From assembly GCF_029814935.1 (NCBI RefSeq), contig NZ_CP104582.1:1550001-1614000 (forward strand): a DNA stretch of 64,000 nucleotides, in the 5' to 3' direction. The notes beneath the pieces are model-generated. The model did no database searches, was not told where the DNA came from, and worked only from the letters and a program-made list of their open reading frames with translations. Made by a program: the position numbers and the translations under genes. Below are positions 31,520 through 42,088 of this stretch, piece by piece. How positions within the stretch are numbered: the first letter of the stretch is position 1; each line of letters starts with the position of its first letter. This DNA comes from Pseudomonas sp. GD03919 (GTDB lineage: Bacteria > Pseudomonadota > Gammaproteobacteria > Pseudomonadales > Pseudomonadaceae).

Positions 31520-32047
31520 ATGTTGAATGGGCCGATTCCACCTCACGTTGATCCGCGCAAGCTCGCCGACCGCGAAGCTGCCCTCGAAGGGCAGCTCGAA
31601 CTGGCCAGCCTGCAGCGTCTCTGCGACCCGCTTGCCGAAACGGCTGGCACGGTGCAGGCGAAATTTCATTTCGCGCGTGACGAGCAGAAAACTGTGGTTA
31701 TCCGCAGTGAGCTTGAGGTTGAGGTCAAAATGGTCTGCCAGCGTTGTCTGGAGCTGGTCGCGCTACCCATCCGCAGCGAATGTGAATACGCGGTGGTTCG
31801 GGTTGGAGCGAACACTCAGTCCTTGCCGAAGGGCTACGACGTGCTGGAAGTGGGTGAGGAGCCGCTGGAGCTGCTTGGTCTGGTTGAGGATGAATTACTC
31901 CTCGCCCTACCGATCGTTCCTGCTCATGCCCCAGGTGATTGCCAGCAGCCGGACGGTCTCGATGAGCCCGAGCCGGGCGAGGACGAGGTATCGCGGTCCA
32001 ACCCGTTCAGTGTATTGGCGCAGTTAAAGCGTGACCCAAACGTTTAG
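31520..32047 (+). CDS. yceD: YceD/DUF177 family protein
   Basis: 175 residues of the DUF177 family, with the conserved cysteine motif MVCQRCLELV near residues 72-81 and an acidic C-terminal tail. YceD is linked to 23S rRNA or large-subunit assembly by its constant pairing with rpmF, but its biochemical role is not settled. The start codon comes directly after a strong promoter with no visible Shine-Dalgarno. rpmF follows after 13 bp. Confidence 0.9.
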   Translation: MLNGPIPPHVDPRKLADREAALEGQLELASLQRLCDPLAETAGTVQAKFHFARDEQKTVVIRSELEVEVKMVCQRCLELVALPIRSECEYAVVRVGANTQSLPKGYDVLEVGEEPLELLGLVEDELLLALPIVPAHAPGDCQQPDGLDEPEPGEDEVSRSNPFSVLAQLKRDPNV

Positions 32048-32060
32048 GAGTTAATGAGTT

Positions 32061-32243
32061 ATGGCTGTTCAGCAGAACAAAAAATCCCGTTCCGCCCGCG
32101 ACATGCGTCGTTCGCACGATGCTCTCGAGGCCAGCACCCTGTCCGTAGAGAAGAGCACCGGTGAAGTTCACCTGCGCCACCACGTTTCTCCGGAAGGCGT
32201 GTACCGCGGTCGCAAAGTGATCGACAAGGGCGCTGACGAGTAA
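32061..32243 (+). CDS. rpmF: 50S ribosomal protein L32
   Basis: 60 residues, normal length for L32. It opens with [21 protein letters not shown] and includes [17 protein letters not shown]. No CxxC zinc pair is present, so it is the zinc-independent form. TTAGGAG lies ahead of the ATG. It is part of the yceD-rpmF-plsX unit that links ribosome and lipid synthesis. Confidence 0.97.
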   Translation: MAVQQNKKSRSARDMRRSHDALEASTLSVEKSTGEVHLRHHVSPEGVYRGRKVIDKGADE

Positions 32244-32246
32244 TCC

Positions 32247-33257
32247 TTGTCCGCCTCGATCATCGCGATTGATGCAATGGGTGGGGACTTCGGTCCCCAC
32301 TGCATTGTTCCGGCCTGCATTTCTGCGCTGGCCAAATTCCCCTCGCTGCATCTGGTCCTCGTCGGCCAAGCTCCCCTTATCGAAGAACAGCTCGCTCGCC
32401 AGTCCGGCGTCGATCGCTCGCGTCTGCAGGTTCATCACGCCAGTGAAGTCATCGCCATGGACGAACGTCCGGCGCAGGCCCTGCGTGGCAAGCCCGATGC
32501 CTCGATGCGCGTGGCGCTGGAGCTGGTGCGTCAGCGTCAGGCGCATGCCTGCGTCAGTGCCGGCAATACCGGGGCGCTGATGGCGCTCTCGCGTTATGTG
32601 CTGAAGACGCTGCCGGGGATCGATCGGCCGGCCATGGTCAGCCCGATTCCGACCGAGCGCGGCCATTGCTACCTGTTGGATCTGGGCGCCAACGTCGATT
32701 GCAGTGCCGAGCACCTCTATCAGTTCGCGATCATGGGCGCCGTCGCCGCGGAAACGCTGGGCATCAGTAGGCCTCGGGTCGCCTTGCTCAATGTCGGCAC
32801 CGAGGACATCAAGGGCAATCAGCAGGTCAAGCTGGCGGCCAATATGCTGCAGCAGGCCCATGGGCTGAACTTCGTCGGCTACATCGAAGGCGACGGCGTG
32901 TATCGCGGTGAAGCCGACGTGGTGGTGTGCGACGGCTTCGTCGGCAACATCCTGCTCAAGTCCAGCGAAGGCCTGGCGAAGATGATCACTGGTCGGGTCG
33001 AGACGCTGTTCAATGATGGTCTGTTCGCTCAGGCCATCGGTGCGTTGGCGATGCCTTTGTTGCGCCGTCTCAAGGCCGACCTGGCGCCGGCCCGGCATAA
33101 CGGTGCGAGCTTTCTCGGGCTGCAGGGCATCGTGGTCAAGAGTCACGGCGCGGCGGGGCAGGAGAGCTTTCAGAGCGCGATACGCTGCGCACTGCGCGAG
33201 GTGCAGGAGAATCTGCCGCAGCGACTGCATGGTCGACTTGAGGACCTGTTGCTGTAG
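32247..33257 (+). CDS. plsX: Phosphate acyltransferase PlsX
   Basis: Makes acyl-phosphate from acyl-ACP, feeding phospholipid synthesis and fatty-acid flux control. 336 residues opening with [14 protein letters not shown], the PlsX signature, with [13 protein letters not shown] further on. The start appears to be TTG at 32247, 3 bp after the rpmF stop, as commonly annotated in Pseudomonas. fabD follows after about 125 bp. Confidence 0.95.
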   Translation: MSASIIAIDAMGGDFGPHCIVPACISALAKFPSLHLVLVGQAPLIEEQLARQSGVDRSRLQVHHASEVIAMDERPAQALRGKPDASMRVALELVRQRQAHACVSAGNTGALMALSRYVLKTLPGIDRPAMVSPIPTERGHCYLLDLGANVDCSAEHLYQFAIMGAVAAETLGISRPRVALLNVGTEDIKGNQQVKLAANMLQQAHGLNFVGYIEGDGVYRGEADVVVCDGFVGNILLKSSEGLAKMITGRVETLFNDGLFAQAIGALAMPLLRRLKADLAPARHNGASFLGLQGIVVKSHGAAGQESFQSAIRCALREVQENLPQRLHGRLEDLLL

Positions 33258-33383
33258 ACTCGTCGCGTTTTCAGGGGGTGACCGGCGGTGGAATGTGACC
33301 GCGGCACATCGCCTGTCATCCAACTGTCAGTTTGCTGCGCCAGGCTCGCCTGGCGCTGGTTTTTCGACTCAAGGGACTTATTC

Positions 33384-34322
33384 ATGTCTGCATCCCTCGC
33401 ATTCGTCTTTCCCGGTCAGGGTTCGCAAGCCCTGGCCATGCTCGCCGATCACGGTGCCCAGCAGAAGCTGGTGCTCGATACCTTCGGCGAGGCTTCCGAA
33501 GCGCTCGGTTACGACCTCTGGGCACTGACCCAGCAAGGCCCGGAAGAGCAACTGAACCAGACCGACAAGACTCAGCCGGCCATTCTTACCGCCTCCATCG
33601 CCCTGTGGCGTCTGTGGCAGGCCGAGGGTGGCGCCAAGCCGGCGTTCGTCGCCGGCCACAGCCTGGGTGAGTACTCCGCGCTGGTCGCTGCTGGCAGCAT
33701 CGGCTTTGCCGACGCCGTGAAGCTGGTGGAGCGTCGTGGTCAACTGATGCAGCAGGCCGTTCCGGCCGGGCAGGGTGGCATGGCCGCCATCCTCGGTCTG
33801 GAAGATGCCGACGTGCTGGCTGCCTGTGCCGAAGCCGCGCAGGGTGATGTGGTTAGTGCGGTGAACTTCAATGCCCCCGGTCAGGTGGTGATCGCCGGTA
33901 GCGCCGCTGCCGTCGAGCGCGCCATCGAGGCGTGCAAGGCGCGTGGTGCCAAGCGCGCCATCGCGCTGCCGGTCAGCGTGCCTTCGCACTGCGCGCTGAT
34001 GAAGCCGGCTGCCGAGCGTTTCGCCGAATCGGTCGAGGCACTGAACTGGCAGGCCCCGCAGATCCCGCTGGTGCAGAACGTCAGCGCCGCCGTGGTGTCC
34101 GACCTGGCCACCCTGAAGGCTGACCTGCTGGCGCAGCTGTACAGCCCGGTTCGCTGGGTCGAATCCATGGTGCGTCTGTCCGAGCAGGGCGTAACCGATC
34201 TGGTCGAGTGCGGTCCTGGAAAGGTGCTAAGCGGCCTGAACAAGCGCTGCGTCAAAGGCATCAACACCCACAATCTGGATACCCCCGACGCTTTCGCCGC
34301 TGCTCGTGCTGCGTTGGCTTGA
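33384..34322 (+). CDS. fabD: Malonyl-CoA:ACP transacylase
   Basis: Loads malonate onto ACP for fatty-acid elongation. 312 residues with FPGQGSQ at the N-terminus and the active-site GHSLGEYSAL around residues 90-99. The conserved Arg and His (SVPSHCALM) are present. The start at 33384 was chosen from the family N-terminus (MSASLAFVFPGQGSQ); the frame is open further upstream. fabG follows after 15 bp. Confidence 0.96.
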   Translation: MSASLAFVFPGQGSQALAMLADHGAQQKLVLDTFGEASEALGYDLWALTQQGPEEQLNQTDKTQPAILTASIALWRLWQAEGGAKPAFVAGHSLGEYSALVAAGSIGFADAVKLVERRGQLMQQAVPAGQGGMAAILGLEDADVLAACAEAAQGDVVSAVNFNAPGQVVIAGSAAAVERAIEACKARGAKRAIALPVSVPSHCALMKPAAERFAESVEALNWQAPQIPLVQNVSAAVVSDLATLKADLLAQLYSPVRWVESMVRLSEQGVTDLVECGPGKVLSGLNKRCVKGINTHNLDTPDAFAAARAALA

Positions 34323-34337
34323 GAAAGGAGAACGAAC

Positions 34338-35081
34338 ATGAGTCTGCAAGGTAAGGTCGCGCTGGTCACTGGCGCCAGCCGTGGTATCGGTCAGGCAATT
34401 GCCCTGGAGCTGGGCCGTCAGGGCGCCATCGTTATCGGCACTGCGACTTCGGCATCCGGTGCCGAGCGTATCGCTGCCACGCTGAAAGAGCACGGCATCA
34501 GCGGTACCGGTATGGAGCTGAACGTGACCAGTGCCGAGTCCGTCGAGGCCGTGCTGGGTGCCATCGCCGAGCAGTTCGGTGCGCCGGCGATTCTGGTCAA
34601 CAACGCTGGTATCACCCGCGACAACCTGATGCTGCGCATGAAAGACGACGAGTGGTTCGACGTCATCGAAACCAACCTCAACAGCCTCTATCGCCTGTCC
34701 AAGGGCGTGCTGCGCGGCATGACCAAGGCGCGCTTCGGCCGGATCATCAACATCGGTTCCGTGGTCGGTGCCATGGGCAATGCCGGGCAGGCCAACTACG
34801 CGGCCGCCAAGGCCGGTCTTGAAGGTTTCAGCCGCGCGCTGGCGCGTGAAGTCGGTTCGCGCGGCATTACCGTCAACTCGGTGGCCCCTGGTTTCATCGA
34901 TACCGACATGACTCGCGAGCTGCCGGAAGCACAGCGCGACGCGCTGCTGACGCAGATTCCGCTGGGTCGTCTGGGTCAGGCCGAAGAGATCGCCAAGGTC
35001 GTCGGTTTCCTGGCTTCCGATGGCGCAGGCTACGTCACTGGGGCTACTATTCCGGTGAACGGCGGTATGTACATGAGCTAA
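34338..35081 (+). CDS. fabG: 3-oxoacyl-ACP reductase
   Basis: NADPH-dependent reduction of beta-ketoacyl-ACP. 247 residues of the short-chain dehydrogenase family: TGASRGIG nucleotide motif, NNAGITRDNLM, a catalytic Ser in INIGSVVG, and the YxxxK pair in ANYAAAKAG. AAAGGAG precedes the ATG. The roughly 230-bp gap after it carries the acpP promoter. Confidence 0.97.
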   Translation: MSLQGKVALVTGASRGIGQAIALELGRQGAIVIGTATSASGAERIAATLKEHGISGTGMELNVTSAESVEAVLGAIAEQFGAPAILVNNAGITRDNLMLRMKDDEWFDVIETNLNSLYRLSKGVLRGMTKARFGRIINIGSVVGAMGNAGQANYAAAKAGLEGFSRALAREVGSRGITVNSVAPGFIDTDMTRELPEAQRDALLTQIPLGRLGQAEEIAKVVGFLASDGAGYVTGATIPVNGGMYMS

Positions 35082-35230
35082 AAAGAGCGCCTCTGTACAT
35101 CCGGAGGCTCTCGAATGTGACGCGAGCCATCAGAAAACTGTCATAGTGGCTGTCTAAAATCCGTTATAAAGCTGCAACAGGTTTATAGACAGATCGTTGA
35201 AGTGTTCCTGGGGGCTCCCCGGCATTCAGC

Positions 35231-35258
35231 TTGAAATGCTAAAAACCCTTTCTATACA
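35231..35258 (+). promoter_or_regulatory. Predicted acpP promoter
   Basis: TTGAAA (35231-35236), a 16-bp spacer and TATACA (35253-35258) lie about 50 bp before acpP. This gives the abundant carrier protein its own promoter within the fab cluster. Confidence 0.6.
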
Positions 35259-35309
35259 CTTGGCCGCTACCAGCTGCCTGGATTTGTCCAATAGGAGTGA
35301 AAACAAGGT

Positions 35310-35546
35310 ATGAGCACCATCGAAGAACGCGTCAAGAAAATCGTTGCCGAGCAACTTGGCGTCAAGGAAGAGGAAGTGACCAACAGCGCTTCCTTCGTTG
35401 AAGACCTGGGTGCCGACTCTCTTGACACCGTTGAGCTGGTGATGGCTCTCGAGGAAGAATTCGAGACCGAGATCCCGGACGAGCAAGCCGAGAAGATCAC
35501 CACCGTTCAGGAAGCCATCGACTACGTGACTGCCCACGCGCAATAA
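35310..35546 (+). CDS. acpP: Acyl carrier protein
   Basis: 78 residues, acidic, with the phosphopantetheine attachment motif GADSLDTVE (Ser in DSL). It carries all intermediates of fatty-acid synthesis and donates acyl groups to lipid A and phospholipid enzymes, including the PlsX route encoded nearby. AGGAG lies 12 bp before the ATG. Its own promoter and terminator frame it. Confidence 0.98.
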   Translation: MSTIEERVKKIVAEQLGVKEEEVTNSASFVEDLGADSLDTVELVMALEEEFETEIPDEQAEKITTVQEAIDYVTAHAQ

Positions 35547-35568
35547 GTCACAGTCAGCTTTCTGGCCG

Positions 35569-35610
35569 AGAAAAGCCGCACTGCCCTAATCAGGCGTGCG
35601 GCTTTTCTTT
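35569..35610 (+). terminator. acpP terminator
   Basis: AGAAAAGCCGCAC pairs with GTGCGGCTTTTCT across a 14-nt loop and is followed by Ts. It lies between acpP and fabF and probably allows partial read-through. Confidence 0.85.
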
Positions 35611-35657
35611 ACGTGCAAGGCGCATGTGGCGCCTGAGTAGAACAAGAGGAGATTGCT

Positions 35658-36902
35658 GTGTCGCGTAGACGCGTCGTGGTTACCGGTTTGGGCATGCTGT
35701 CGCCGCTGGGTAACGATGTGCCGAGCAGCTGGCAGGGCATTTTGGCCGGGCGCAGTGGCATCGGCCTGATCGAGCATATGGACCTGTCGGCCTACTCCAC
35801 CCGTTTTGGCGGGTCGCTCAAGGGCTTCAACGTCGAGGAGTACCTCTCTGCGAAAGAGGCGCGCAAGCTCGACCTGTTCATCCAGTACGGTCTCGCTGCC
35901 TGCTTCCAGGCCGTGCGTGATTCCGGGCTGGACATCACCGACACCAACCGTGAGCGGATCGGTGTGGCCATGGGCTCCGGCATCGGTGGCCTGACCAATA
36001 TCGAGAATAACTGCAAATCGCTGTTTGATCAGGGACCGCGGCGTATTTCGCCGTTCTTCGTGCCGGGCTCGATCATCAACATGATTTCCGGTTTCCTGTC
36101 GATCCACCTGGGTCTGCAGGGGCCGAACTACGCCATCGCCACGGCGTGCACCACCGGCACACACTGCATCGGCATGGCTGCACGCAACATCGCCTATGGC
36201 GAAGCTGACGTGATGGTCGCCGGCGGCGCCGAGATGGCAGCCTGCGGCCTGGGCATGGGTGGCTTCGGTGCGGCGCGTGCGCTGTCGACGCGCAACGACG
36301 AGCCGACCAAGGCCAGCCGTCCGTGGGACAAGGGCCGTGACGGCTTCGTCCTGTCCGATGGCTCCGGTGCCCTGGTGCTGGAAGAGCTGGAGCACGCCAA
36401 GGCGCGTGGCGCCACCATCTACGCCGAGCTGATCGGCTTCGGCATGAGCGGTGATGCCTTCCACATGACTTCGCCACCCGATGATGGTGCCGGTGCGGCG
36501 CGCTGCATGGCGGCTGCTTTGCGCGATGCTGGTATCAACGCCGATCAGGTGCAGTACATCAACGCCCACGGCACCTCGACTCCGGCCGGCGACGTTGCCG
36601 AAGCCGCAGCGGTGAAAAGCGTGTTCGGCGATCACGCCTACAAACTGGCGGTCAGTTCGACCAAGTCGATGACCGGTCACCTGCTCGGTGCTGCCGGCGC
36701 AGTGGAGGCGATCTTCAGTGTGCTGGCGATCCGCGACCAGGTCGCACCACCGACCATCAACCTGGACGAGCCGGACGAAGGCTGCGACCTGGACTTCGTG
36801 CCGCATCAGGCCAAGGCCATGCCGATCGAGATCGCGCTGTCGAACTCCTTCGGCTTCGGCGGTACCAACGGCTCGTTGCTGTTCCGTCGGTACCACGGCT
36901 GA
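35658..36902 (+). CDS. fabF: 3-oxoacyl-ACP synthase II
   Basis: Condensing enzyme that elongates acyl-ACP with malonyl-ACP. 414 residues. The catalytic triad is Cys in [12 protein letters not shown] and two His in [11 protein letters not shown] and [19 protein letters not shown] precedes the GTG start at 35658. Its TGA overlaps the pabC ATG. Confidence 0.97.
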   Translation: MSRRRVVVTGLGMLSPLGNDVPSSWQGILAGRSGIGLIEHMDLSAYSTRFGGSLKGFNVEEYLSAKEARKLDLFIQYGLAACFQAVRDSGLDITDTNRERIGVAMGSGIGGLTNIENNCKSLFDQGPRRISPFFVPGSIINMISGFLSIHLGLQGPNYAIATACTTGTHCIGMAARNIAYGEADVMVAGGAEMAACGLGMGGFGAARALSTRNDEPTKASRPWDKGRDGFVLSDGSGALVLEELEHAKARGATIYAELIGFGMSGDAFHMTSPPDDGAGAARCMAAALRDAGINADQVQYINAHGTSTPAGDVAEAAAVKSVFGDHAYKLAVSSTKSMTGHLLGAAGAVEAIFSVLAIRDQVAPPTINLDEPDEGCDLDFVPHQAKAMPIEIALSNSFGFGGTNGSLLFRRYHG

Positions 36903-37717
36903 TGCTGAGCTGGGTCAACGGCGCGCCCGGCGAGCAGTTGTCGGTTCGTGACCGTGGCCTGGCTTACGGCGATGGTCTGTTCGAGACCATCGCCGTGCGT
37001 GGTGGGCGCATTCCGCTGCTGGCGCGGCATATGGCGCGCCTGGCCGAGGGCTGTCGGCGCCTGTCCATCCCCCTCGATCTGCTTCTCATTGAGCACGAGC
37101 TGCGGACGTTCGCTGAGCAGTTGGGCGAGGGTGTGGCCAAGCTGATCGTCACCCGCGGTGAGGGCCAGCGCGGCTATGTGCCGCCGCAGCCCTGCCAGCC
37201 GCTGCGCATCCTGCAGGCGGCACCGTTGCCACAGTATCCTGCTGCGCATGCCGAGCAGGGTGTGCGGCTTTTTCCCTGCAAGACGCGTCTGGCCGAGCAG
37301 CCGCTGCTGGCCGGGCTCAAGCACCTCAACCGCCTGGAGCAGGTGCTGGCGCGTGCTGAATGGCAGGATGCCGAGTGCGCCGAGGGTCTGATGCGTGACA
37401 GCCATGGCCGGGTCATCGAAGGCGTGTACAGCAACCTGTTTCTGGTCATCGAAGGCGGGCTGGTCACGGCCGATCTGTCACGCTGTGGCGTGGCCGGGGT
37501 GATGCGTGCCGAAATCCTGCAGCAGGCGCAGATGCTCGGAATGGCTTTCGCGTTACGTGATGTTTCCTTCGACGAACTGCTGAGTGCCGATGAAGTCTTT
37601 CTCTGCAACAGCCTTTACGGCATCTGGCCTGTACGGGCGCTGCAAGAGCGACACTGGTCGGTCGGGCCGCTCACCCGTAAACTGCAGGCCATCGTCTGCG
37701 ACCTACTGAGTAAATAA
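36902..37717 (+). CDS. pabC: Aminodeoxychorismate lyase
   Basis: PLP enzyme that releases pyruvate from aminodeoxychorismate to give p-aminobenzoate for folate. 271 residues of the class IV aminotransferase fold. The PLP Lys lies in GLKHLNRLEQVLAR, and SNLFLV plus GVMR in the second half fit the family. It is translationally coupled to fabF. mltG follows 3 bp after its stop, the standard fabF-pabC-mltG-tmk-holB order. Confidence 0.93.
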   Translation: MLSWVNGAPGEQLSVRDRGLAYGDGLFETIAVRGGRIPLLARHMARLAEGCRRLSIPLDLLLIEHELRTFAEQLGEGVAKLIVTRGEGQRGYVPPQPCQPLRILQAAPLPQYPAAHAEQGVRLFPCKTRLAEQPLLAGLKHLNRLEQVLARAEWQDAECAEGLMRDSHGRVIEGVYSNLFLVIEGGLVTADLSRCGVAGVMRAEILQQAQMLGMAFALRDVSFDELLSADEVFLCNSLYGIWPVRALQERHWSVGPLTRKLQAIVCDLLSK

Positions 37718-37720
37718 CTG

Positions 37721-38776
37721 GTGCTACGCAAGATTTTGGTGCTGCTTGAGTGCGGCGTGCTATTGGCTGCGCTGCTAGTCGTCGGTGCCGCCTGGCAGCA
37801 GCACAGAGCGCTGGAGCAGCCTCTGCAACTGACTGAAGAAATGCTCCTGGAAGTGCCGTCTGGTGCTACGCCGAGCGGCCTGCTCAATCGGCTTGAAGCC
37901 GAGGGTGTGATCGACAACGCCTTGTGGCTGCGTCTGTATTGGCGCTTCAACCTGCGTGCGCCGGCCATGCACAGCGGCGAATATCGCCTGCTGCCCGAGC
38001 ACAGTGCCCGGGACATGCTCGCTCTGTGGCAGCGCGGCGAAGTGGTGCAGTACAGCCTGACCCTGGTCGAAGGCTGGAACTTTCGTCAGGTGCGTGCGGC
38101 TCTGGGGCGTCAGGAACGTCTGGAGCAGCGCCTGGCCGATCTCACCGATGCCCAGTTGATGGAGCGTCTGGGCCTGGCCGGACAGAATCCGGAAGGGCGC
38201 TTCTTTCCCGATACCTATCGCTACGTGCGCGGCATGAGCGACGAAGACCTGCTCAAACAGGCCAATGCTCGCCTTGAAGCCGTACTCGCCGAAGAGTGGC
38301 AGCAGCGCGCCGAAGGCTTGCCCTATCGCGAGCCTTACGAGGCGCTGATCATGGCCTCGATGATCGAGAAGGAAACCGGCGTGCCCGAGGAGCGCGGCGA
38401 GATCGCCGGGGTGTTCGTGCGTCGTCTGCGCATCGGCATGCGTCTGCAGACCGACCCCACCGTGATCTACGGCATGGGCGAGCGTTATAACGGCCGTATC
38501 ACCCGCGCCGATCTGCGCACGCCGACACCCTACAACACCTATACCATCGACGGGATGCCGCCAACGCCGATTGCCATGGTCGGCCGTGAGGCGATTCATG
38601 CCGCGCTCAACCCGCGCGATGGCACCACCCTGTATTTTGTCGCGCGAGGCGACGGCAGCCATGTGTTCTCCAGCACCCTGGCCGAGCACAACCGCGCGGT
38701 GCGCGAATACCAGCTCAAGCGTCGTGCCGACTACCGCTCCAGCCCCGCGCCCCGTGCGGCGGCCGAAACCGAATAA
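37721..38776 (+). CDS. mltG: Endolytic murein transglycosylase MltG
   Basis: Cleaves nascent glycan strands to set peptidoglycan chain length. 351 residues: one N-terminal transmembrane helix, a LysM-like region (LLEVPSGATPSGLLNRLEAEGV), and the catalytic YceG domain with EGRFFPDTYRY and the catalytic Glu in MASMIEKETG. The GTG start comes 3 bp after the pabC stop. tmk follows after 9 bp. Confidence 0.94.
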   Translation: MLRKILVLLECGVLLAALLVVGAAWQQHRALEQPLQLTEEMLLEVPSGATPSGLLNRLEAEGVIDNALWLRLYWRFNLRAPAMHSGEYRLLPEHSARDMLALWQRGEVVQYSLTLVEGWNFRQVRAALGRQERLEQRLADLTDAQLMERLGLAGQNPEGRFFPDTYRYVRGMSDEDLLKQANARLEAVLAEEWQQRAEGLPYREPYEALIMASMIEKETGVPEERGEIAGVFVRRLRIGMRLQTDPTVIYGMGERYNGRITRADLRTPTPYNTYTIDGMPPTPIAMVGREAIHAALNPRDGTTLYFVARGDGSHVFSSTLAEHNRAVREYQLKRRADYRSSPAPRAAAETE

Positions 38777-40403
<1,627 letters not shown>

Positions 40404-40528
40404 GCGCCAGGGTGGCGGATTCGGCAGGGTGTCACATTCTGCTGGTTGCATGCCGCTCGGTGGTTTGCGCATGAGCATGAACAAGCCCTAGAATCAGCCA
40501 TTAAGCAATAAATGCCAGGAATGTGCTG

Positions 40529-40885
40529 ATGAGCTTGCCACCCAATCTGGGGCCCCGTAACGGAATTCTGTCCCTGACCATCAAGGACAAGTCCGTGCTG
40601 TACGCGGCCTACATGCCTTTCATCAAGAATGGCGGGCTCTTCATTCCCACCAACAAGAGCTACAAGCTCGGTGACGAAGTGTTCATGTTGCTCAACCTGA
40701 TGGATGAGCCGGAGAAAATCCCGGTGGCCGGCAAGGTGGTGTGGATCACCCCGAAAGGTGCCCAGGGCAACCGCGCTGCCGGTGTCGGCGTGCAGTTCAA
40801 CGACGGCGACAACACCGCGCGCAACAAGATCGAAACCTACCTCGCCGGCGCGCTGAAGTCCGACCGCCCGACGCACACCATGTAA
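40529..40885 (+). CDS. pilZ: Type IV pilus assembly protein PilZ
   Basis: 118 residues, the founding PilZ of type IV pilus biogenesis. The sequence (MSLPPNLGPRNGILSLTIKD...) is nearly identical to what I recall of P. aeruginosa PilZ. It lacks the RxxxR motif of c-di-GMP-binding PilZ domains and acts with PilB and FimX instead. The ATG at 40529 was preferred over a GTG two codons earlier. AGGAA lies upstream. It is placed between holB and tatD, as in other pseudomonads, away from other pil genes. Confidence 0.96.
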   Translation: MSLPPNLGPRNGILSLTIKDKSVLYAAYMPFIKNGGLFIPTNKSYKLGDEVFMLLNLMDEPEKIPVAGKVVWITPKGAQGNRAAGVGVQFNDGDNTARNKIETYLAGALKSDRPTHTM

Positions 40886-40998
40886 CAGCTGGCCGCGATT
40901 ATGCTGTCCTCGCGGTCGTAGTATCGTCCCCAGAGCGTCCAGGCATCGGCCGCTTTCGATTACAATTCGGGCTTTCCCTTTGCCCGAGTTCTCCTGCT

Positions 40999-41781
40999 GT
41001 GCTGATCGACTCCCATTGCCACCTTGATCGTCTCGACCTCGCTGCCCATGGCGGCTCGCTGGATGCTGCCCTGGATGCGGCGCGCGCCGCTGGCGTCGGC
41101 CACTTCCTGTGTATTGGCGTCAGTGCCGACAACGCCGCCATGGTCAAGGGCCTGGCCGAGCGCTACTCGGATGTCGATTGCTCGGTAGGCGTGCATCCAC
41201 TGGATCTGGAACCAGGCGCCGAGCCGGCGCTGGACTGGCTACTCGGTGAGCTGGCGCACCCGAAGGTGGTGGCCATTGGTGAAACCGGTCTGGATTACCA
41301 CTACGAGCCGGAATCCGCTGCGTTGCAGCAGGCCTCTTTCCGTCTGCACCTGGAGGCGGCGCGCATCACGGGTAAGCCGGTAATCGTGCATACCCGCGAG
41401 GCCCGCGCCGACACCCTGGCGTTGTTGCGCGAAGCGGCGCTGCCGCAGGCTGGCGTGCTGCACTGCTTCACCGAAGACTGGGAGATGGCCAAGGCCGCGC
41501 TGGATATCGGCTTCTATATCTCGTTGTCCGGCATCGTCACCTTCCGCAATGCTGAGGCGTTGCGCGACGTGGCGCGTCAGGTGCCGGCTGACCGTCTGCT
41601 GGTGGAAACCGACTCGCCTTACCTGGCGCCCGTGCCGCATCGCGGCAAGCCCAACCTGCCGCAATACGTGCGCGAAGTGGCCGAATACCTGGCGGTGCTG
41701 CGTGGGGTGAGTTACGAAGCGCTGGCCGAGCAGACCTCGAACAACTTCAAGCGTCTGTTCCCGCTGGCGGCTGTGGCCTGA
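40999..41781 (+). CDS. TatD-family metal-dependent hydrolase
   Basis: A cytoplasmic TIM-barrel DNase/hydrolase of the TatD family. 260 residues: metal-binding HxH in IDSHCHLD at the N-terminus, AIGETGLDYHY, VIVHTREA, LHCFTED and ETDSPYLAP, giving the usual set of metal ligands. The GTG at 40999 was chosen because it places SHCH at the normal distance from the start. The upstream frame is out of family. Specific substrates are unknown. Confidence 0.92.
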   Translation: MLIDSHCHLDRLDLAAHGGSLDAALDAARAAGVGHFLCIGVSADNAAMVKGLAERYSDVDCSVGVHPLDLEPGAEPALDWLLGELAHPKVVAIGETGLDYHYEPESAALQQASFRLHLEAARITGKPVIVHTREARADTLALLREAALPQAGVLHCFTEDWEMAKAALDIGFYISLSGIVTFRNAEALRDVARQVPADRLLVETDSPYLAPVPHRGKPNLPQYVREVAEYLAVLRGVSYEALAEQTSNNFKRLFPLAAVA

Positions 41782-41790
41782 AAGCATGGC

Positions 41791-41850
41791 GTGGCCCGGG
41801 TGCAGTCCGGGGGGCGTCGGTAACCATTTCCCGGATTGCATCCGGGCTAC
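41791..41850. repeat. REP palindrome
   Basis: A diverged first arm (GTGGCCCGGGTGCAGTCCGG) and a canonical second arm (CCCGGATTGCATCCGGGCTA, ending at 41850) are of the same family as 11741-11800. It sits directly after tatD. Confidence 0.75.
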
Positions 41851-41876
41851 GGTTCGCACTTCTGTCATCAGACCAG

Positions 41877-41998
41877 GCAAAAAAAACCCGGACTCTGGGG
41901 GATGAATCCGGGTTAAGACCATTAGGAGTAAATCAAGGTACGCGGTCCACGGTACCTTGGCTGGCGGGGCACTTGGGGGGAGATGCCGCACACCAGTA
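41877..41998 (-). ncRNA. rgsA: Probable RgsA (P16) small RNA
   Basis: On the minus strand, AACCCGGA and TCCGGGTT form a stem (41885-41914) followed by a run of eight Ts, a clear intrinsic terminator. About 120 nt upstream is CAATACT (42005-42011), close to the CTATACT -10 element of RpoS promoters. The predicted RNA is about 122 nt. In P. aeruginosa the RpoS-dependent sRNA RgsA (P16, about 120 nt) lies next to tatD at the same place. The call rests on synteny, size, promoter type and terminator, not on alignment. Confidence 0.6.
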
Positions 41999-42088
41999 AG
42001 TTCCAGTATTGGTCATGATCAGCGAGCGTCCAGGCCAAAGCCTGAGTTTTTTAAACGGATTTGGAATACTGCGGACGCTGCTGAGTCC

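Noticed and set aside
41938..42018. 27-codon frame (MTNTGTYWCAAS...) on the minus strand inside the sRNA locus
   Set aside because: It starts upstream of the predicted RNA start and has no ribosome site; the non-coding RNA explanation is better.
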